From contig NC_065544.1 of the NCBI RefSeq assembly GCF_932294415.1, forward strand, positions 31,467,210 through 31,531,209: 64,000 nucleotides of DNA, written 5' to 3'. The notes under the pieces were generated by a model. That model was not told the origin of the DNA. It searched no databases and saw only the letters and a program-made list of their open reading frames with translations. The translations under genes were made by a program, and so were the position numbers. The stretch comes from Quercus robur (lineage: Eukaryota; Streptophyta; Magnoliopsida; Fagales; Fagaceae). Below, one piece after another: positions 59,046 to 64,000 of the stretch. Positions within the stretch are counted from its first letter, which is position 1, and each line of letters starts with the position of its first letter.

Positions 59046-59257
59046 TTAGTGTTTGGATAGCAATGCGTTTGCGTTTGTGCTAGCGGCTGCGTTTTTTGGC
59101 TTGGTCCTATGCACTGTTCATAGGATCCGCAAGTACAGAAAAATGTAAATTTTTAACTTTAAAATTGAGTCCCACGGCACTATTCACATATTTAAAAATT
59201 ATTTTGTTACAATATTTTCAATTTTCAGCAATAAGCAGTATCTAAATAAACCCTTAT
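59046..59257 (-). mobile_element. GTTTGG-family MITE, reverse orientation
   Basis: On the minus strand it reads AGGGTTTATTTAGATACTGC, AAAATAATTTTTAAATATGT, GTGCCGTGGGACTC and ends CTATCCAAACACTA. It lies in an ArgRS intron, about 120 bases after the previous copy and opposite in direction. Confidence 0.75.
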
Positions 59258-59620
59258 AGTGTTAATTCAATAAATTGAAAATGATGATATAATAGATTTC
59301 ATTAAAGTTGCCTGAAATGCAGATGGTCCTTGCTGCATATAGACTGCAAAGATCTTTGTTTATAGTGAGGTTTCCAGAAAATTAGGCAACCAAGTGACAG
59401 TTATACTTTTCTTGCTGACAGGGGGAAAGCTTCTACAATCCATATATTCCTGACGTTTTGAATGAATTGACTAGTAAAAATTTAGTTGAGGACAGTCAGG
59501 GGGCTCGTGTGATCTTTCTTGAAGGGTTTAATCTACCGCTTATTGTTGTGAAGAGTGATGGTGGTTACAATTATGCTTCAACTGATCTAACAGCTATTTG
59601 GTTAATAGTTTTTACTACTA

Positions 59621-60284
59621 TTATCTTAGTTTTAATAAACTTTGAAGTTGATGATGCCTTGGTTGTTAGTTTTATGATCATTTAGCTGTTCTCATATTTG
59701 CATCTGTTTCCTGTAGACTTTGATTTGCATAATTCACTAAGGCATCTTAAATGTTAGTACTGCCAAAAGAATAAAACTGACGTTATAGTTTCCATGATCA
59801 TCCAATAATAATTAATACTTTAATGCATGAGTTTTGTTTTTTGTTTTTATTATTATTATGCAAGCATGTGTACCAATGTAGTTAATACCATGCTGAAGGC
59901 CATTTCGGTTTAGTAAGGGAGTTTTTTTTTTTAATACTAATTACCAGTGTAATGTTTTGAGATCACTGCTAATTGTATAGATAGATAAATAAATAAAGAT
60001 ATTTATGTATTTATTTATATGTTAGTCAAAAGCGAAAGGTTGTAAGTTTGAGTTTGAAAATCAGTATCTCCAAAAATAAATTGGGGGTAGGACTACCCTA
60101 CCTACTATGACCTCTTCTAGACCCTACAAAAAGTAGGAGTATTATGCATTTGGTATGACCTTTTTATTTATATGTTCATTAGTCAAAACTCATGAAATTT
60201 GTCAAAAATATTTAAATTTATAAGTCTATATCTCATTTAATATGCTAATTTTCTAGCTAAAATGTTAGCTCCTTAATAAAAAAA
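59621..60284. other. AT-rich non-coding DNA, possibly ArgRS intron
   Basis: After the last ArgRS exon piece, a GTTAATAG donor-like site is followed by about 660 bases with no further ArgRS text, gene or repeat that I recognise. Confidence 0.5.
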
Positions 60285-60470
60285 GGGTCATGCTAACGAG
60301 TGCCCTTAGAGCACAAATTAAGAATCCAGCTATAGAAAATTTTTATGGGAAAAGAAAAAAAAAACAATTAATGTTTTGATAACTTTTTTCATTTCCCATA
60401 AAAATGATGTCAAAATTTTCCTAAAATGGATTCTTAACGAGTATCCTAAGGGCACTCGTTAGCATTTCCC
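60285..60470. mobile_element. MITE with 9-bp target duplication, Mutator-like
   Basis: The ends are inverted repeats: GGGTCATGCTAACGAGTGCC on the left, and GGGAAATGCTAACGAGTGCC on the right read from the other strand. ATAAAAAAA flanks it on both sides, a 9-bp duplication as in Mutator-like elements. The A-rich duplication makes the exact length slightly ambiguous. 186 bases, non-coding. Confidence 0.75.
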
Positions 60471-60663
60471 ATAAAAAAAAAAAGACAATTGTTGTACTTA
60501 GATGATGGTGATGATGATCATAATAACAAAAGCACACCGTCTCCACATTGTTTCCATGTTTGACAGGTGGCCGTGGTAGTGTACAAAAATTTAATTAAGT
60601 TGAATTGTGCAATCAATTCACATGGATTTCAGGAAGGGGCAGACACGCTTATATAAAAAGACA

Positions 60664-60950
60664 CTAAGGGTTCGTTTGTATATTGTTTATTTTGCTGAAA
60701 ACTGAAAACTGAAAATACTATAGTAAAATAATTCTTAAAAGTGTGAATAGTATCGTTGAACCCATTTTTAATGAAAAAGTTGCTAAAAAAAGAGGTTTGT
60801 GAGTCCCATAAACAATGCACGGGACTCACTGGTGTGACATATTCTTGTGAAATATTTGTTGGTCAAAGAGGTAGTGGGTCCTGTGTACAGTGCACAAGAC
60901 CCATTGACAGTACCATGTCTCACGTAAAACGCGGGTCTCAATAAAAAAAA
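60664..60950 (+). mobile_element. GTTTGG-family MITE copy
   Basis: Starts AAGGGTTCGTTTGTATATTG with CTGAAAACTGAAAACTGAAA, AAAATAATTCTTAAAAGTGT and GGGACTCACTGG blocks, and runs to an A-rich end. The right terminus is uncertain. Confidence 0.65.
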
Positions 60951-61276
60951 AAAAAAAAGCAAATGAAACATGGAGAAATGCAATCCAAGCGTATATTAAA
61001 CTAAATAAAACCAAAATTAAAAAGAAATAGAGAGGTGGTGTGAAGTGGGTGGGTGGGGACGATCTGCCAAATGGGGGTTACTACCTAAAAATTGGTTGCA
61101 ATGGCAGTGATGTGTGCTATTTTTTTCCCCTTTGGCTGTAATCCAATACTTTCTCTGGTATTGTCAAAATGACCTGGTATATGGAATGGCACGAAACATC
61201 TGTGTTTCTGTACTGGCCTAGGTACCGGTATGGCAGTATGGCATATAACTGGTTGGTACTATACAAAATTGACTCC
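60951..61276. other. Spacer before the gypsy element
   Basis: About 325 bases with a GGTGGGTGGGGA stretch and GGTACCGGTATGG text near 61220. No gene seen. Confidence 0.4.
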
Positions 61277-64000
61277 TGATAAGTATAATTCCTGAAGCCT
61301 AAGTAATAACTAACTACCCTGTAGTAGCTGACGACCCTAAAGTAGATGACGACTTTGCTTATATTCTCGTGACTGACCCCAAAAGGTTGATGATCCATAT
61401 TGGGGATGATAGGAGCAACTGAAGGTCATCAATGCATGGGTTAGAGACGACCAAAATGACATTTCATGGAAGGATAAGTTGATGGGATGAAGTTGACGGG
61501 TTCAACATGTCTCTTTCGTGGTTCGCACGCATAGGTATATAAGGAAATATCTTGCGCCCCACACTTAACCCTAATCAAGAAGACTCCTACAAGGAAAGGA
61601 TTCTGCAAGATATGCGAAATAAAGAGTTTCTTTCCTACAAGGAAACATCTTCATGATCAAGGCACGGATGCCAGCCCTACACTACTATAAAAGCCCCGAG
61701 ACCCTCACAAATCAAGGTACGCATAATTTACCCCAGCTCTGGCACTCTAGAGTTGTGAAAAGGTTTAACTTGACATTCGGAGGGTATTTGGCCAGCACTA
61801 CATTGGTGCTCTTTGTTAGGTCTTCTCTTTTTGTTGTGCAGGCATGGTTGTGAGCGCGTAAGGACTGTGTGGCTCACTGGTGATTTTTTCTGTATCATCA
61901 GTTGCCACTGTCTGTGGGAAATTGCGATTTGTAAGCCATACTATCGCTTCCTAGACAAAGAGTTGCATGGTACTTACTCACTCGATGGCGACCACCAACA
62001 ACGTTCAGGGAGACGAATCATGCATGACCGACTCGAGAGACAGGTTCAAACTCTCGCTGCTGTTGTAGAACGCCTTACCAAGCAAAACAATGATCTGGAA
62101 GAGCAGCTGCGTCAAAAGAACGCAGGGCATAACACTCAGGAGGAAGACTAAGAAGGTACTAGCGTTGAGAGAAGGGACCAAGAGAGGTCGGAGGGTAGCA
62201 ACGCCCCAAGTAGACCAGAACGACAGGACACAAGCCATCCATCCATCATAGATACGTCTACACCTCACATGGTAGTAGAGATGTAGATGATGAAGGAACG
62301 GATGGACTTTATGATGAACGCCTTTAGAGGACGAGTGTCTAGTGACCTCGATGACTTGGTTCACCGAACCAATTCACCATTTACCATGTCCATCAATTCC
62401 TTCCCCCTTCCGCCGAAGTTTCGAATGCCACATATAGAAAGCTATGACGGAGCCAAGGACCCCATAGATCACTTGGAATCTTTCAAGACTCAGATGCACC
62501 TTCAAGGGGTGGCAGATGAGATCATGTGTAGGGCCTTCCCCACTACGCTAAAAGGTCCCGCAAGGATTTGCTTCAGTAGATTGACACCTAACTCCATTAC
62601 TACATTCAAGGAGCTAAGTGCCTAGTTTGCTTCACACTTTATCGGGGGGCATAGGTATAAGAAGTCTATTGCGTGCCTGATGAGCATCAAGCAACGGGAA
62701 GATGAGATACTAAGGTCTTACATAGCCCGCTTTAATAAAGAAGCACTTTCAATCGATGAGGTGGATGATAAGATACTGGTAGCCGTGTTCACTAATGGGT
62801 TGCAGAAGGGTAAGATTTTATTCTCCCTATATAAGAACGATCCCAAAACTATGTCGGATGTGCTTTACAGAGCGACTAAATACATGAACGCGGAAGACGT
62901 ACTTTTGGCCCGAGAGGAGAAACCCAGGAAGAGAGAAATATAGGAAGACACGTGGCAGGACAGAGGGCGGAAGATGGCAAGAACTGGAGAACGAAGGGAG
63001 GATAGGCACTCTAAGCCTCCCACAGGGAAATTCACGAGCTTCACCCTGCTGATTGCCTCGATCGACTAGGTCTTGATGCAAATCAAGGACGAAGGGGCCT
63101 TAACCTTTCCTAGCAAGCTGAAGGGAGATCCCAACAAGAGGTCTAGAGACAAATATTGCTGTTTCCATTGTGACCACGGTTATGACATAGTCGACTGCTA
63201 CAACTTAAAACAACAGATTGAAACCCTTATCAGGCAAGGAAAGTTACAGAAGTTCGTCAGTAGGGAGAGAGCGGATCCACCTCAAGAGTAGCCTTTCTGA
63301 TGGGACAACGAGCGTCCAAGGCCGCCCCTAGGAGACATAAGAATGATTGTAGGGGGCACAACAACTGCCGGGTCATCCAAAAAGGCCTGTAAGGCTTACC
63401 TAAGGATGGTCCATAACGTCCAGTTGATAGGGTCTGTGCCAAGGATGCCACGGATTGACAACCTCGTCATCGAATTTTTGAAAGAGGATGCCCGACGTCT
63501 TTACCACCCGCATGACAACGCACTCGTTGTCAGCATACGAGTAGGAGATTACAACACGCATCAGGTCCTGGTTGACAATGGTAGCTCCGCTGACATACTT
63601 TACTACCCAGCATAAAGAGTGACTAGTTTCGACGAACGCTCTGCTCGTTGGTTTTGGAGGAACAAGGGTATACCCCTTTAGCGTAGTCACATTATCTGTG
63701 ACGGTAGGTGACTACCTCCAACAGATCACTAAGGACGTGACATTTCTTATGGTTAACTGCTTATCCGCCTATAATGCCATCTTGGGATGGCCTACCCTCA
63801 ATTCATGGAAGGACGTAACCTTAACCTACCACTTAATGATCAAATTCCCCATCAATTATGTAGTAGGGGAGCTACGTGTGTAGTGACCTAAAAAGGGGGG
63901 TCTTGCATTCTACAGAATCCCACATCGCTTAGGGAAGTATAAGAAGGTACGACCTTCCTTCAATGTGTAGAAGCCTTTTCCCCCACTACTGTGTGCTTTG
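61277..64000 (+). mobile_element. Ty3/gypsy retrotransposon, Tat/Athila-like, 5' part (fossil)
   Basis: The putative 5' LTR runs from about 61277 (TGATAAGTAT) to 61900 (TGTATCATCA). It is followed by GTTGCCACTGTCTGTGGGAA, a decayed form of the primer site TGGCGCCGTCTGTGGGAA common in plant gypsy elements. A gag region spans about 62.0-63.3 kb: HIESYDGAKDPIDHLESFKT is the plant gypsy gag signature, and a CFHCDHGYDIVDCYNLK-like Cys/His knuckle lies near 63.17 kb. A protease-like region with VDNGSSADILY follows at about 63.4-63.6 kb. SAYNAILGWPTLNSWKDVT (about 63.75 kb) precedes the expected reverse transcriptase, which is not reached. The element is broken in several places and is older than the copia copy. 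It continues beyond the window or is cut by another insertion near 63.88 kb. Confidence 0.85.
63880..64000 (+). mobile_element. Possible start of another element nested in the gypsy copy
   Basis: Coding-like gypsy text stops near 63880 and is replaced by TGTAGTGACCTAAAAAGGGG, then CCCACATCGCTTAGGGAAGT, a phrase common near the start of plant LTRs. Only 120 bases are visible, so this is a guess. Confidence 0.35.

Larger units (their letters stand above)
57102..59620 (+). pseudogene. Arginyl-tRNA synthetase, 5' half, broken
   Basis: Pieces of cytosolic-type arginine-tRNA ligase appear in order with introns kept. A start MAN (57102-57110) precedes a GTAAGT donor. About 57200-57402 gives ALVAACTGEFG and SKIKGKETQFKGPP. 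About 57520-57660 gives KRAVVDFSSPNIAKEMHV and the HVGHL-class signature region. About 57830-57896 gives FSNWEDVNEAAAAAIGDLQ. 58333-58414 gives ERAQKAVVRLQ. About 58577-58641 gives YRKAWTQICEISQNEF. About 59422-59612 gives [16 protein letters not shown] and [18 protein letters not shown]. The enzyme charges tRNA-Arg. Several frameshifts are visible: in exon 57200-57402, after MHV, in 58333-58414 and near 58940. A MITE splits one exon. Exons for the rest of the catalytic domain and the anticodon-binding domain are not seen; they may be lost or lie beyond the window past the gypsy element. Confidence 0.88.

Noticed and set aside
1-64000. CRISPR arrays, operons, bacterial promoters or origins
   Set aside because: None seen; the repeats are plant transposons and minisatellites, without regular spacers.
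1-64000. Polinton, pararetrovirus or envelope-bearing elements
   Set aside because: No protein-primed polymerase, capsid, movement or envelope domain was recognised; the LTR elements fit ordinary copia and gypsy families.

Overview
The window is nuclear DNA from a dicot plant, most likely a woody one. The evidence is AT-rich intergenic sequence, GT-AG introns, a plant WLIM1 gene, plant-type tRNA-Pro genes, a plastid-derived insert and many plant transposons. The dispersed repeat starting GTTTGGATACTGCTTATT and the LTR carrying CTCGCGACTTG blocks recall oak-family (Fagaceae) genomes, but that placement is an impression from memory and was not tested.

Layout. 0-4.6 kb: intergenic, with two adjacent PIF/Harbinger-type elements (814-1915, 2207-3455), each filled with minisatellites, then two foldback MITEs. 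4.6-23.5 kb: one intact multi-exon gene (+) for a 650-residue coiled-coil protein of unknown function; its introns hold a LINE, SINEs, MITEs, a plastid insert and a 252-bp tandem duplication. 24.9-27.3 kb: an intact five-exon WLIM1 gene (-). 27.5-36 kb: transposon graveyard with a hAT MITE, two solo LTRs, a small Helitron, a possible mitochondrial insert and an RNase H-like relic.

36-50.5 kb: a tandem array of about five diverged units of roughly 1.4 kb, four of which carry or carried a tRNA-Pro(UGG) gene. Two tRNA copies look foldable (36409, 38734); the others are decayed. The units were later hit by a CACTA element (37488-38171), a 7.6-kb Helitron (40116-47731) and a 1.1-kb Helitron (48177-49264). 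Sister units supply the empty site for each insertion, so the ends can be fixed to the base or nearly so.

The 7.6-kb Helitron is the most striking object. It keeps a spliced Rep coding region with the HUH nuclease motif but lacks the helicase. Where the helicase should be lies an antisense fragment of a xyloglucan endotransglucosylase (XTH31/32-type) gene, and near its 5' end is what looks like the first exon of the TFIIH subunit gene TFB1.

50.5-56.8 kb: a young Ty1/copia element (LTRs about 1.2 percent apart, AATTC target duplication) inside an older MITE. 57.1-59.6 kb: the 5' half of an arginyl-tRNA synthetase gene, with introns kept but frame broken and a MITE in one exon. 60-64 kb: a 9-bp-TSD MITE and the 5' part of a broken Ty3/gypsy (Tat/Athila-like) element that runs off the window, perhaps with another insertion starting near 63.88 kb.

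Only the coiled-coil gene, WLIM1 and one or two tRNA-Pro genes look like working host genes.
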